DNA of 64,000 bases from Sulfolobus sp. S-194 (GTDB lineage Archaea; Thermoproteota; Thermoprotei_A; Sulfolobales; Sulfolobaceae). Below are positions 45,550 to 54,679 of the stretch, in pieces. Every line of letters starts with the position of its first letter. The first letter of the stretch is position 1. The notes under the pieces were generated by a model. The model did not search any database. It saw only the letters and a program-made list of their open reading frames with translations, and was not told the DNA's origin. The translations under genes were made by a program, and so were the position numbers. Location of the stretch: the NCBI RefSeq assembly GCF_012222305.1, contig NZ_CP035730.1:248001-312000 (forward strand), given 5' to 3'.

Positions 45550-46230
45550 ATGAGTCTAAAAAATAAGCTTCACGAACTATTTGAAAGTATAGACGTAAAA
45601 CACATAGAGGATTTACCAAAAAAAGGGTTAAAAATAGGAATAAATTTTGGAAACTATTATATTACTGTAATCTTAGATAAATCTAAGACTAATGTAGTGG
45701 AGAGTAAATTAGATAATTTAGATAATGAAATAGTAACGGACGAGGAAAGTCTAAATCAGCTTCTTGAGGGAAAACTGTCATTAATAGACCTCATTATACA
45801 AGGTAAGTTATACATAAGCGGGAAGTTAAGTAATTTATTAAAGTTAGTTGACGTCTTTAAGGCTAAGTCAATTAACCTAGGATTTGAGGGGTCTAGTTTA
45901 TATAATGTCTTAAAGGCTGTTTTTGAAGGAATATGTAATAAAAATGAGGAGGTTTTAAGGCAGATAAAGAACTTTAATGCCACTTTTCAATTCGGCGATT
46001 TTGAAGGAAGTAGTTGTTGCCTTATAATAAACTCAGGTAAATTCTTCGTTAAAGACGGAAAATGTGAGGGAAAACCTACGGCTTCCATATCAGCAAAAAG
46101 GGAAGTGTGGAATAAAATATTTAACGGTGAGGAAAGTGTAGGTACTATTGCAATGAACGGTGAGGCAAAAATAGAGGGCAACTTAATTCAAGCATTTAAA
46201 TTAAAAACTATAATTGATAAAATATTTTAA
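45550..46230 (+). CDS. Tandem SCP2-domain protein
   Basis: A 226-residue protein that reads as two SCP2-like halves. The first ends with LLEGKLSLIDLIIQGKLYISGKLSNLLKLVDVF and the second ends with IFNGEESVGTIAMNGEAKIEGNLIQAFKLKTIID, each with the strand-and-helix pattern of the lipid-binding domain. No enzymatic motif is seen. It probably carries hydrophobic acyl or CoA ligands for the neighbouring enzymes. It is divergent from the metallo-hydrolase, with a TATA (ATTTATAT, 45517-45524) about 29 bp before the ATG, and converges on the acyl-CoA dehydrogenase 2 nt away. Confidence 0.75.
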   Translation: MSLKNKLHELFESIDVKHIEDLPKKGLKIGINFGNYYITVILDKSKTNVVESKLDNLDNEIVTDEESLNQLLEGKLSLIDLIIQGKLYISGKLSNLLKLVDVFKAKSINLGFEGSSLYNVLKAVFEGICNKNEEVLRQIKNFNATFQFGDFEGSSCCLIINSGKFFVKDGKCEGKPTASISAKREVWNKIFNGEESVGTIAMNGEAKIEGNLIQAFKLKTIIDKIF

Positions 46231-46232
46231 AG

Positions 46233-47780
46233 TTAAAAAATATATTCACTCATCTTTTCCTTAACCCATCTTGGGAAGTACATATAATACTCTCTCGGAT
46301 AAGCCTTCCTTAAACCGTCATATGTAGCCTTAACTAGTCTAACCTTATCCCTATCCCTTAAAACCTTAGCTAACCCCTTAGCTTCTAAGGAATTTATTAT
46401 CTCGACTAACTGTTTCTCATCACACTCTATAAACCTCTTAATATCGTTAAGCTCCATGAAAAGTCCTGGATTTACTAAATAGTCTCTAGCTAAGACTCTC
46501 AATATCTGCATTTCCCCTTCTTCTCCTCCTTGAAGTTTCTCCTTAGTTATCGACTTTTCAGAAACAGTAATGGGTACTTTAAGTTCTGGATGAGGTATTC
46601 TTATCGGCGTTTTCAGATCATCAGCCATAGCAGTTAGTGCATATCTGACTATAAACCTCTTCAAAACCTCACTAGTACCTCCGCCTATGGTTCCTAGTTT
46701 AGCGTTCCTATATATGGCTTCAACTGGATAAAACTTTGTCCATCCATCTCCTCCCATAGCTTGAATAGCATCTCTAGAAGCCTTTTCTACTGCTTCAGTA
46801 GAGAAAACTTTTAGAACATTCGCGTCTATTACTGGATCTACTCCTTGATCCATTAAATAAGCAGTGTAATAGGTTAATAGCCTTGTAATCCTATAAGCTG
46901 TTATAATATCAGCTAATTTATATTGATTAGCTTCATATTCAAACGTAGGCTGATTAAACTGAACTCTTCTTCTAGTATAAAATGCCACATATTTGGCTAA
47001 TTCCCTCAATAAACCAACTTGTTGAGCACCTATGACTAGTCTTTCGAAATTAAGACCAGATACTAAAATCCACCATCCTTGTCCCTCTTCACTTAACCTA
47101 TTTTCTTCTGGAACTTCAACGTGATCTAAGTCTAAATAACCATTTAGTAATCCGTCAAATCCTTGAAGTTCATTTATCTTTTCTATATGAAAACCTTTCA
47201 TTCCCTTCTCCAATACGAAAGCAGAAAGATGAGAATATGACTTCCTCGCCTTAGGACTAGGATCGGTTACTGCGTAAACTACATAAATGTTTGCCATCCC
47301 TGCATTAGTTATAAACCTCTTCTTACCGTTTATAATATACTTATCTCCCTCTTTAATAGCTATAGTTTCAGCACCTGCAGCATCGCTACCAACGTAAGGT
47401 TCAGTTATACATACAGCACCTACAGCCCCCTTAGCGAACTTAGGTAACCATTTAGCTTTTTGCTCTTCGTTTCCGAATCTTAAAATCTGATAAAGTCCTC
47501 CGAAAAGCGTAGTAGCGAAAACTCCTCCTACAGATCCCAGATTACTTATATACTCTGATATTATTGCAATACTTGTGTAATCTCCTCCCATACCTCCATA
47601 TTCCTTGGGTATTACAACACCCCACCAGCCCTTTTCTACTATCTTTTTATGTAAATCCATAGGATATTCGTTCTTCCATAACGCCTCTTCTGCTCTACCT
47701 CTATTTTCCTCTACGAAATTTTCCACCTCTTCTGCTAAATTCTTATGTTCTTCTTTCCACCAGGGTAAAGGTTCCACCAA
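46233..47780 (-). CDS. Acyl-CoA dehydrogenase with C-terminal winged-helix-like extension
   Basis: A 515-residue acyl-CoA dehydrogenase. It has ITEPYVGSDAAGAETIA and FITNAGMANIYVVYA for FAD and substrate binding, and AIQAMGGDGWTKFYPVEAIYRNAKLGTIGGGTSEVLKRF. The position of the MCAD catalytic glutamate (YEGT) is glycine here (GGGT), as in families that place the base elsewhere. About 120 extra C-terminal residues include ILRVLARDYLVN and IINSLEAKGLAKVLRDRDKV, which look like a winged helix. The start is a TTG at 47780, supported by a Shine-Dalgarno GGTGAT 5 nt upstream (47786-47791). Confidence 0.9.
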   Translation of the reverse strand: MVEPLPWWKEEHKNLAEEVENFVEENRGRAEEALWKNEYPMDLHKKIVEKGWWGVVIPKEYGGMGGDYTSIAIISEYISNLGSVGGVFATTLFGGLYQILRFGNEEQKAKWLPKFAKGAVGAVCITEPYVGSDAAGAETIAIKEGDKYIINGKKRFITNAGMANIYVVYAVTDPSPKARKSYSHLSAFVLEKGMKGFHIEKINELQGFDGLLNGYLDLDHVEVPEENRLSEEGQGWWILVSGLNFERLVIGAQQVGLLRELAKYVAFYTRRRVQFNQPTFEYEANQYKLADIITAYRITRLLTYYTAYLMDQGVDPVIDANVLKVFSTEAVEKASRDAIQAMGGDGWTKFYPVEAIYRNAKLGTIGGGTSEVLKRFIVRYALTAMADDLKTPIRIPHPELKVPITVSEKSITKEKLQGGEEGEMQILRVLARDYLVNPGLFMELNDIKRFIECDEKQLVEIINSLEAKGLAKVLRDRDKVRLVKATYDGLRKAYPREYYMYFPRWVKEKMSEYIF

Positions 47781-47785
47781 GATAT

Positions 47786-47791
47786 ATCACC
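47786..47791 (-). promoter_or_regulatory. Shine-Dalgarno site deciding the TTG start of the acyl-CoA dehydrogenase
   Basis: On the minus strand GGTGAT, complementary to the Sulfolobales 16S 3' end, lies 5 nt before the TTG at 47780. A strong site is notable here, since most genes in this window appear leaderless. Confidence 0.6.
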
Positions 47792-47872
47792 ACATAATTA
47801 ATTTAATTGAGAAACATTAATAAACTTATTTTAAGTAGTTTAAATCACTCCTCAAAAATATGAATTAAAAAA

Positions 47873-48970
47873 CTATTTTGATTTAGCGTCTTCTATTGCG
47901 ATTTTTATCACTGTTAAAATGTCCTCTTGAGTTACCATTGGTATTTCCCATCCCTTCCTAGAATATAATTCAGATATTTTTTTACTAATTTCTTCTAAAT
48001 TGTTTATCTCAATTCCCTTTAAGCTATTCTCAAAATCAAATAAGTATTGCGTAGGACTACAGTAAAAATCTCCGCTAATCATAATATCCTTAATAACCTT
48101 TTTATCAGTTAATAAGTGAACAACAAGTAGCTTTCTAGCCTTATATCTTGCGAACCCTAAAACGTGATTTGGTGGCATATTTGCAAACCTCTTACCACTG
48201 GATCTTAAGTATAAATGTTCCTCAGAGGAGGCAATTTTTCTATACTCCTCTCTGATCTTTTCAGCTTCATCTGACAGTTCATGCTCTTCAAAATCTAACC
48301 TTAAGGTCTCTCCGAAGCTACTCACAAAGGCATTGTAAACTTCTTCCATTGATGGCTTATGACCAGTTTCCTCTTCAACTGAGGTTACGTAATCTTGAGG
48401 GCTCATGGTACTCTTATCCTTAAACTTCTCTGGAGGGATTCTCAAAACTTTAACCATCTCTTCCACGTTTAACTTGCCTATTCCTATTATCATATTTAGG
48501 ACTAATGTGTTACCTAGTGTAGTGAATCCGAAGCCAGTTATTTTCTTATAACTTTTAGGAGAACCAACTCTAACATCTCCTATATGGTCATACCAGGCTC
48601 CCTTAACCCCTAATTTATAGTATGCGTGAGCAGCAGCTGAACCTATTTGACAGAATGCTTTGTCCATGTTAGGAAAGAAATCTGAAGGCATTGCCATATA
48701 TAGTGCCATACTTGAATTTTTATCACTATATATTGTACCTCCTCCCACGCCTAATCTCCTTACAACCTGAATATCCCTTCTCTGAGCCTCTTGCAAATTT
48801 ACTTCAGTATCTAAGTCCTGAAAATATCCTAAACTTACACCGTTAACTTTGCTGCCTACAACAGCTATTATAGGAACGTTTAATCTTCTAGACTCCCCAA
48901 CTAATGAAGCTGGAATTGCTACGCTATCTAGGAGATCCCCGTTTTTAATTAATATACTCTTTCCTTTCAT
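47873..48970 (-). CDS. LplA-like lipoate ligase with C-terminal accessory domain
   Basis: The start chosen is the ATG at 48970 (365 residues), about 31 bp from the minus-strand TATA at 48997-49004; a longer frame to 49051 would add 27 basic residues. It has RRLGVGGGTIYSDKN, the conserved lipoate-ligase motif, and SYKKITGFGFTTLGN with the catalytic lysine. The C-terminal KARKLLVVHLLTDKKVIKD followed by IMISGDFYCSP matches the accessory domain (Lip_prot_lig_C). It is the better conserved of two paralogues (other at 27810). It probably lipoylates or otherwise modifies a carrier protein that is not encoded in the window. Confidence 0.82.
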   Translation of the reverse strand: MKGKSILIKNGDLLDSVAIPASLVGESRRLNVPIIAVVGSKVNGVSLGYFQDLDTEVNLQEAQRRDIQVVRRLGVGGGTIYSDKNSSMALYMAMPSDFFPNMDKAFCQIGSAAAHAYYKLGVKGAWYDHIGDVRVGSPKSYKKITGFGFTTLGNTLVLNMIIGIGKLNVEEMVKVLRIPPEKFKDKSTMSPQDYVTSVEEETGHKPSMEEVYNAFVSSFGETLRLDFEEHELSDEAEKIREEYRKIASSEEHLYLRSSGKRFANMPPNHVLGFARYKARKLLVVHLLTDKKVIKDIMISGDFYCSPTQYLFDFENSLKGIEINNLEEISKKISELYSRKGWEIPMVTQEDILTVIKIAIEDAKSK

Positions 48971-49177
48971 ATTAAATAATATCTTGTTAAATTTCCTTAT
49001 AAAAACTTTCTTTAGATACTTTCCTTGAAAAGTAGAGGTTAGACTATACAACCTAAATTAGATAAAATATTAATATATTGGCGATTAAAACCTTTGCTAT
49101 TAAATAAAGTATTCATTATAAAATGTTTCAAATATGAGTGTAATGATTAAAAATGAAATATCATATAAAAAACCTAA

Positions 49178-50257
49178 TTAAACAAATTTGTCTAACTTAC
49201 CCTCTAATTTCAATAAGGCCTCAAATAGGAAGTAATCACCCCATATAAGTTCACTGTTAACCCCTAATTCCCGTTTTTTAAAATAACACCCATTAGTCAA
49301 AGCACCTGGTACTTTCGAGTTAATTAAATAATTCTCTATAAGACTTTCTATTGTATTCTTAGCAAATTCATAATAAGAGAGTTTAAGTAATGATGATGCG
49401 GCTATTGCAGTAGCTGAAGTATCTTTAATTGTTTTATCATAAAAATCCCAATAGGCTACGTAATCCTTAGGAGCATTTTTAATCCACCATTCTGCTGTTA
49501 ACCTTGCAACAGTCAAAAACTCCTTATCATCATAAAAGGAAAATAAAGCATAATTAAGCATAGCCCAAGCTTGACCCCTAGCCCAGATACTACTTTCATT
49601 TAAACCCATATGATTAAACCTCTTAACTACTCTTCCCTCATTATCTAACCTAACGGATTGAGTAACTGAACCATCCTTATTAACGCAAAAAGCAATGTGC
49701 TGTCTTGCATGATTTTCAGCAATTTCCATAAGACTTTCATCTCCAGTGGTCTTTGAAGTGTAAGCTAATAACGTTGATGCAACGACCCCATCTATGTTAG
49801 TTTCAACGAAGTTAACTTCATTAATGCTAATAGAGTTAAGAAAGGCTATTTCCAATTTGTTAAGCGGTATAATTTTCAACTTACTATCGTACTGTTTAGC
49901 TAAGTTCTTACCTCCTTCTACCGCTATCCTTTTAGCTGTATTATGATTAAATAACATATCAGCTATTGCAGCACCATAATAGAATATAAACCCTCTGAAT
50001 ACTGTAGGTAACGTGACCCTATTTCTTAACTTATCTAACCAATTTTCAGCCCATTTCAGAAACTTCTCCTCTCCAGTTCTATAATATGCCAGCCATAATA
50101 ATCCGACCCAAAATCCATCACTCCAATATCCATCTGAGGAAGTATACCACTTTCCAGAATTTACGTCAGCGTATATGGGGAATTCATTTTCTTTAATAGT
50201 CTTGGCTGTGCTTTCTATTCTAATTAGCATTTTATCTACAGCGTCAGTTATTCTCAT
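49178..50257 (-). CDS. GH88-like unsaturated glucuronyl hydrolase
   Basis: A 359-residue (alpha/alpha)6-barrel protein. It has GYWSDGFWVGLLWLAYYRTGEE near residue 45, ESSIWARGQAWAMLNYALF near residue 220, and KDYVAYWDFYDKTIKDTSATAIAASSLLKLS, the hallmark sequence of GH88/unsaturated glucuronyl hydrolases. These enzymes hydrate the double bond of unsaturated uronic residues at oligosaccharide ends. The catalytic aspartates are probably those at SDGF and in the central NVDGVV segment. The gene overlaps the upstream crotonase-like gene by 4 nt, an unexpected pairing for a carbohydrate enzyme. Confidence 0.88.
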   Translation of the reverse strand: MRITDAVDKMLIRIESTAKTIKENEFPIYADVNSGKWYTSSDGYWSDGFWVGLLWLAYYRTGEEKFLKWAENWLDKLRNRVTLPTVFRGFIFYYGAAIADMLFNHNTAKRIAVEGGKNLAKQYDSKLKIIPLNKLEIAFLNSISINEVNFVETNIDGVVASTLLAYTSKTTGDESLMEIAENHARQHIAFCVNKDGSVTQSVRLDNEGRVVKRFNHMGLNESSIWARGQAWAMLNYALFSFYDDKEFLTVARLTAEWWIKNAPKDYVAYWDFYDKTIKDTSATAIAASSLLKLSYYEFAKNTIESLIENYLINSKVPGALTNGCYFKKRELGVNSELIWGDYFLFEALLKLEGKLDKFV

Positions 50258-51063
50258 TTCTTAGCCCTTCTCTCTATAAACTTTTTAACCTCATTCTTAT
50301 GCTCTTCAGATTTAAAAGTGTGCAATTCTAATGCTAGTGACGTATCCAATACTAGATTCACATAATGTTTGACTATTTTATTGATTGATAATTTAGTCCA
50401 TATCACACCATATTTAGACTTACTTATTAATTTCCTCGCTACATTAATCGCTGTATCTAAAACCTTATCATCGTCAACTACCATGTTGACTAAACCCATT
50501 CTATAGGCTTCTTCGGCGCTTATTAACTCTCCCGTCATTAAGTAATACTTAGCCCTATGAATTCCCACTAGCAAAGGCCATATAATAGCACCACCATCAC
50601 CTGCGACTAAACCCACAGAGATATGAGTATCTCCTATTTTTGCACTCTTACCCATTATTACTATATCAGAGTAAAGGGCTAGAGTGGTTCCTAATCCCGT
50701 CGCAAAGCCGTTTACTGCTGCTATTAGGGGAACTTCAAGTTCTAACATGTTATTTATTATCCTTTTACCCTCTCTAATTAATGTTCTAATCCACTCAGTA
50801 TTGTTAGTTCCCTTCTCTATTACCTCAGCCATATAGTAAATATCACCACCAGAACAAAATGCCTTCCCTTCACCAGTCATAATTACTGCATTAACCCTGG
50901 AGTCATTATTAAAATCGTAAAAGACGTTTTCTAATTCCTCATGCATACTTCCTTCACCTAAGTTTATGGCGTTTAACCTCTCTGGCCTATTTAACCTCAA
51001 AATATATATACCATCTCCTATGTCCTCAACCTTAAGATATTTATATCTTGAATAGTCTATCAT
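50254..51063 (-). CDS. Crotonase-family protein without the hydratase glutamates
   Basis: A 269-residue crotonase fold. The oxyanion loop KAFCSGGDIYYM and the NGFATGLGTTLALYSDIVI segment are recognisable. Both glutamates of enoyl-CoA hydratase are replaced: the first by threonine (GLGTTLAL in place of G-x-E-L-A) and the second in GDTHISVGLVAGDGG. Related actinobacterial proteins with DTH-x-x-x-G also exist, so this is a recognised subtype, probably not a hydratase; isomerase, hydrolase or decarboxylase activity is open. Leaderless by its TATA about 29 bp upstream. It is translationally coupled to the GH88-like gene. Confidence 0.88.
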   Translation of the reverse strand: MIDYSRYKYLKVEDIGDGIYILRLNRPERLNAINLGEGSMHEELENVFYDFNNDSRVNAVIMTGEGKAFCSGGDIYYMAEVIEKGTNNTEWIRTLIREGKRIINNMLELEVPLIAAVNGFATGLGTTLALYSDIVIMGKSAKIGDTHISVGLVAGDGGAIIWPLLVGIHRAKYYLMTGELISAEEAYRMGLVNMVVDDDKVLDTAINVARKLISKSKYGVIWTKLSINKIVKHYVNLVLDTSLALELHTFKSEEHKNEVKKFIERRAKK

Positions 51064-51297
51064 TAAATTAAACTCATAGAGGAAATACTTAAACGTTTTG
51101 TCAAATATAAATTGATATTCAAATAAATTAATAAAAATTTATAATGATACTTTGTATATATTTACTATAACTTATTTAGTATATATAATATTCTTATAAA
51201 ATAAATCAATCACTTTATAAATTTTATATTTATATATGTTAATAACGTAAAATATTTAAAGTTTAAATTACATAATGAAAATTGGTGGTTTGTCTAA

Positions 51298-52338
51298 ATG
51301 AGAGCAATGAGACTAGTCGAAGTAAACAAGCCTTTAAAAATGATGGATGTGGAAATTCCGAAAGTAAAGGGTAACGAAGTATTAGTTAAAGTTGAAGCTG
51401 CAGGAGTTTGCCACTCAGACGTTCACATGAGGCAGGGAAGAGTAGGACCTTTAAGAATAGTGGAGGATTTGAGATTAAGATTACCTATAACATTAGGGCA
51501 CGAAATTGCCGGGAGAGTAGTTGAAGTTGGAGAAAACGTAGAAGGATTTAACAAAGGGGATTTAGTAGCAGTAAATCCTTGGGAAGGTGATGGAACGTGT
51601 TACTACTGCAAAGCAGGAGAAGAGCAAATGTGTGATAGACCGTTATGGTTAGGGATAAGCATAGATGGAGGATATGCGGAATATGTTAAGGTAACCCACT
51701 ATAAATACCTTTATAAACTAAAGAATCTCACTGCAGTAGAAGCAGCGCCCTTAACGTGTTCTGGAATAACAACTTATAGGGCAGTAAGAGAGGCTTCTGT
51801 AGATCCATCAAAGACTTTAGTAATTGTAGGGGCTGGAGGAGGATTAGGAACTATGGCAGTGCAAATAGCTAAAGCAATGACTGGAGCCACGGTAATTGGA
51901 GTTGATATAAGAGATGAGGCTTTAGAAGCTGCTAAAAGGGCTGGAGCAGACTACGTCGTGGACGGACGTAAAAACCCAGTTCAAGAAATAAGGACATTAA
52001 CTGGAGGAAAAGGTGCAGATGCAATAATAGATTTAAATAATTCAGAAAAAACCTTATCAGTCTATCCTTATGCATTAGCTAAAAACGGTAGGTATGTAAT
52101 GATAGGGTTATATGGAGGGGAATTAAAGATATTATCACCAATTATTATATTTAACTGGGTAAAATTCGTAGGAAGCCAAGTTGGGAATAATATGGACTTC
52201 TTAGGTGTTTTAACCTTAGCCGAAAGAGGAAAGATAAAGCCTATGGTTACTAAGATGATGAAATTGGAAGAAGCTAATGAAGCGTTAGATAATTTAGAAA
52301 ATGCAAGAGTAACTGGAAGGCAAGTTCTAGTTCCGTAA
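51298..52338 (+). CDS. adh: Zinc-dependent alcohol dehydrogenase, S. solfataricus ADH type
   Basis: A 346-residue medium-chain dehydrogenase closely matching the characterised NAD-dependent ADH of S. solfataricus, from memory. It shares [25 protein letters not shown] (catalytic zinc), [13 protein letters not shown] (structural zinc) and [18 protein letters not shown] (NAD site). The S. solfataricus enzyme oxidises primary and secondary alcohols, including 2-propanol, which would yield acetone for the carboxylase at 61903. A GGTGG Shine-Dalgarno (51284-51288) precedes the ATG by 9 nt. The lipid-kinase-like gene starts 2 nt after its stop. Confidence 0.93.
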   Translation: MRAMRLVEVNKPLKMMDVEIPKVKGNEVLVKVEAAGVCHSDVHMRQGRVGPLRIVEDLRLRLPITLGHEIAGRVVEVGENVEGFNKGDLVAVNPWEGDGTCYYCKAGEEQMCDRPLWLGISIDGGYAEYVKVTHYKYLYKLKNLTAVEAAPLTCSGITTYRAVREASVDPSKTLVIVGAGGGLGTMAVQIAKAMTGATVIGVDIRDEALEAAKRAGADYVVDGRKNPVQEIRTLTGGKGADAIIDLNNSEKTLSVYPYALAKNGRYVMIGLYGGELKILSPIIIFNWVKFVGSQVGNNMDFLGVLTLAERGKIKPMVTKMMKLEEANEALDNLENARVTGRQVLVP

Positions 52339-52340
52339 AG

Positions 52341-53210
52341 ATGAAAGTATTGGCAATAATTAATCCTAAGGCAGGAACTTACGACCAGAAATTAGTAGAA
52401 TTATGCATTAATGTATTGAGGGCTAAATTTACGGTTAATATAGTATATCCTATTAATATTAATGAAGCTAAGAAATTAGCTAGTAGTAGAGATTACGATG
52501 TCTTAATAATAGGAGGAGGAGACAGTACTATAGGTAATTTATCGATTAACGTAAAAGTCCCTATAATTATTCTACCCATGGGCAGAGGAAACACGTTCTA
52601 TTATACAGTTTACGGTAAAATAGACCCCTTAAACTTGTTTACTTCTCTTCTTAAGTGTAATAGGGTAGAATACGTTGATATCGGTTTTATAAGGGAATTA
52701 AATAGGGGATTTGTACTCGGAACATCAATAGGTATATTAGCTGATCTGGTGAAACTCTCAGAATTATATAAGAAGATCGGTAAGGGTATGTGGTCCTATA
52801 CTTTAGCATCTATGGATTTAAGGGTTAGAATGAGAAAAGGTCAAATTAAACCAATAAGGGTTTCGTTAAGGGTTAATAAAGAAAAGGTGTATGAGGACTA
52901 CGCATATTTACTCTCAATAGGAAATACGCCAGTAAGAGGAAGAGGAAGTATGAAATTATTTCCTAAAGCCTCAATTAGTGATGGTACATTAGACGTCATA
53001 GTGTTGCCTAAAGTAAATGAGGAGATAATGGATTCATTAGCTAAAGGGTCATATTCAAATGTATTATATTACAAGGGAAAAAACATTGAAATCACATCTG
53101 ACAGAAGGTTAAGCTTAGAGGTTGATGGAGACTATATCTTATTAGAAGAAAATAAAATTACTGTTGATGTAATTCCCTCTTCACTTCCTCTGTTAAAACC
53201 TTGTACATAA
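52341..53210 (+). CDS. Diacylglycerol-kinase/NAD-kinase-like protein
   Basis: A 289-residue DAGK-catalytic-domain protein. The ATP-binding motif is IIGGGDSTIGN near residues 55-65 (GGGDST replacing the usual GGDGT), with PMGRGNTFYYTVYG as the second motif and a C-terminal domain ending VDVIPSSLPLL. Relatives phosphorylate lipids such as diacylglycerol, sphingoid bases or archaeal lipids. The gene starts 2 nt after the ADH stop, which implies co-transcription, though a shared function is not obvious. Its 3' end overlaps the convergent MmgE/PrpD gene by 53 nt, unusually long. Confidence 0.85.
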   Translation: MKVLAIINPKAGTYDQKLVELCINVLRAKFTVNIVYPININEAKKLASSRDYDVLIIGGGDSTIGNLSINVKVPIIILPMGRGNTFYYTVYGKIDPLNLFTSLLKCNRVEYVDIGFIRELNRGFVLGTSIGILADLVKLSELYKKIGKGMWSYTLASMDLRVRMRKGQIKPIRVSLRVNKEKVYEDYAYLLSIGNTPVRGRGSMKLFPKASISDGTLDVIVLPKVNEEIMDSLAKGSYSNVLYYKGKNIEITSDRRLSLEVDGDYILLEENKITVDVIPSSLPLLKPCT

Positions 53211-54597
53211 ACTTCAATTCATCATTTCCTCTCTTTTCTAGACTATATAAGATATTATAAATATTTTTTAGATCCTCTTCGTTATTATCTTTGATAGCAT
53301 CTAAGAATTTCTTATTAACCACTTCTCTCTTTTTTTCTAAACCAGTACCGTGAAAACCATCAACTATCTCTTTTTCTACGCTTATTTTTCTGCCTTCCTT
53401 AGTTTTCGCATCTATTATTACTCCCATATATTTTCTAGTTTTCTCAAAATTTACCTCATTTAAATCAACCCCTCTTAAATTATATTCGAAATCTCCTAGG
53501 AATTTTTTAATAAAATCTACTCCTATTTCATTTATTGCAACACCAAATGGTAGAGGTTCGTTTAATAGCTTAATTGTAAGATTAACGTCATGAAGTATAT
53601 TTACCTTATATACTAATTTCCAGATTAATGGGTCTTTTATGTGACTTTCATCGTAAGAGGTAACTCCGAATCCCTTATCTTTAATTGTAACAGCTAAAAG
53701 GTAAGGAGAGTAAAATTGAAGTAGGGTAAATGACGGATTGTCCTCCTTGACTATCCTTTCGTGGTTCTTATCCATGAAATAGGTGAGCATGTTCTCCCTC
53801 AATGTAACTTCACTTATCTCATCCAGTTTAACTTCTTTACTTATCTCTAACGCACCTTCTATTAACGTTTGTGCATATGCACATGCTGGATATTTTTTAA
53901 CAGAGAGAGTATTTACGTGCCACCTTTTGTTAAAACCTCCTAAAGGGGCCTTAAGATAATATTCCCCATACTGCTTTAAGAAATCCGTCAAGAAATTCTC
54001 GTTAACGTTCTGATATTTAGCTAATCTGAAAGCCTTATAGCCCATCTCAACTCCTAAAGAGGCCGAATACAATTTGCCCAGACTTCCGAAACCGTGTGAT
54101 GTAGGTTTTATCATATAACTTAAGGATAATCCCATGCTATTTTTTAAATCTTGATTATATAATTTAGAGAGAAATACCGCAGTTGAGAGGGAATGTATTG
54201 ATGTCATTGATTGTCCCCTTGTTCTGCTGACAGATAAGGAAGCTGCGACCCTAGCGGAGATTTCTACAGAGGATACTACAGCTTCCATCAGCTCTTTACC
54301 AGATACATTAACATTAGGAATTGAGAATAATAATGGGGAAACTATTCCGTGACCTAAATGTCCGTAATATAGTAATGTAGAGTCGTAATCATACATTACA
54401 CTAAGTATTGGGAAAAGTTCTTGATAATTTACGTTAAATAAGTCTAATCTCTTAGCCCAATGCGTCCTAGAGGATATTAGAGCTGTGAATATAGTATCCA
54501 TTATCATTAATTTTGCGTTCTCTAAACTGTCATTGGGTACTTTAGATATTGAAATGTTATTAGCCCATTCCTTAGCCTCTTCTAAAAAGGATTCCAT
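53158..54597 (-). CDS. MmgE/PrpD-family protein
   Basis: The start chosen is the ATG at 54597 (479 residues), 26 bp from the minus-strand TATA at 54619-54627; a TTG at 54642 would add 15 residues. The helical domain carries LIMDTIFTALISSRTHW and the C-terminal lid follows NTLSVKKYPACAYAQTLIEGAL, a family signature (KxYPxC). Members include 2-methylcitrate dehydratase and aconitate decarboxylase, whose reactions involve tricarboxylic or 2-methyl acids. It is divergent from the fused beta-oxidation gene and overlaps the lipid-kinase-like gene by 53 nt. Substrate not determined. Confidence 0.88.
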   Translation of the reverse strand: MESFLEEAKEWANNISISKVPNDSLENAKLMIMDTIFTALISSRTHWAKRLDLFNVNYQELFPILSVMYDYDSTLLYYGHLGHGIVSPLLFSIPNVNVSGKELMEAVVSSVEISARVAASLSVSRTRGQSMTSIHSLSTAVFLSKLYNQDLKNSMGLSLSYMIKPTSHGFGSLGKLYSASLGVEMGYKAFRLAKYQNVNENFLTDFLKQYGEYYLKAPLGGFNKRWHVNTLSVKKYPACAYAQTLIEGALEISKEVKLDEISEVTLRENMLTYFMDKNHERIVKEDNPSFTLLQFYSPYLLAVTIKDKGFGVTSYDESHIKDPLIWKLVYKVNILHDVNLTIKLLNEPLPFGVAINEIGVDFIKKFLGDFEYNLRGVDLNEVNFEKTRKYMGVIIDAKTKEGRKISVEKEIVDGFHGTGLEKKREVVNKKFLDAIKDNNEEDLKNIYNILYSLEKRGNDELKFMYKVLTEEVKRELHQQ

Positions 54598-54679
54598 AAA
54601 AACTCTCTTTGCTAGAAAATTAAAAACTTTTCCTATTTTCAAAAATAAAGTTTATTAGCCTTATAGCATAATTTAAGAT
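54598..54679. promoter_or_regulatory. Divergent promoter, MmgE/PrpD and fused beta-oxidation gene
   Basis: The minus-strand TATA-like TTTTTAAT (near 54619-54627) is about 26 bp from the ATG at 54597. The plus-strand TTTATTA (54651-54657) is about 26 bp from the ATG at 54680. Both genes look leaderless and share an 82-bp control region. Confidence 0.55.
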
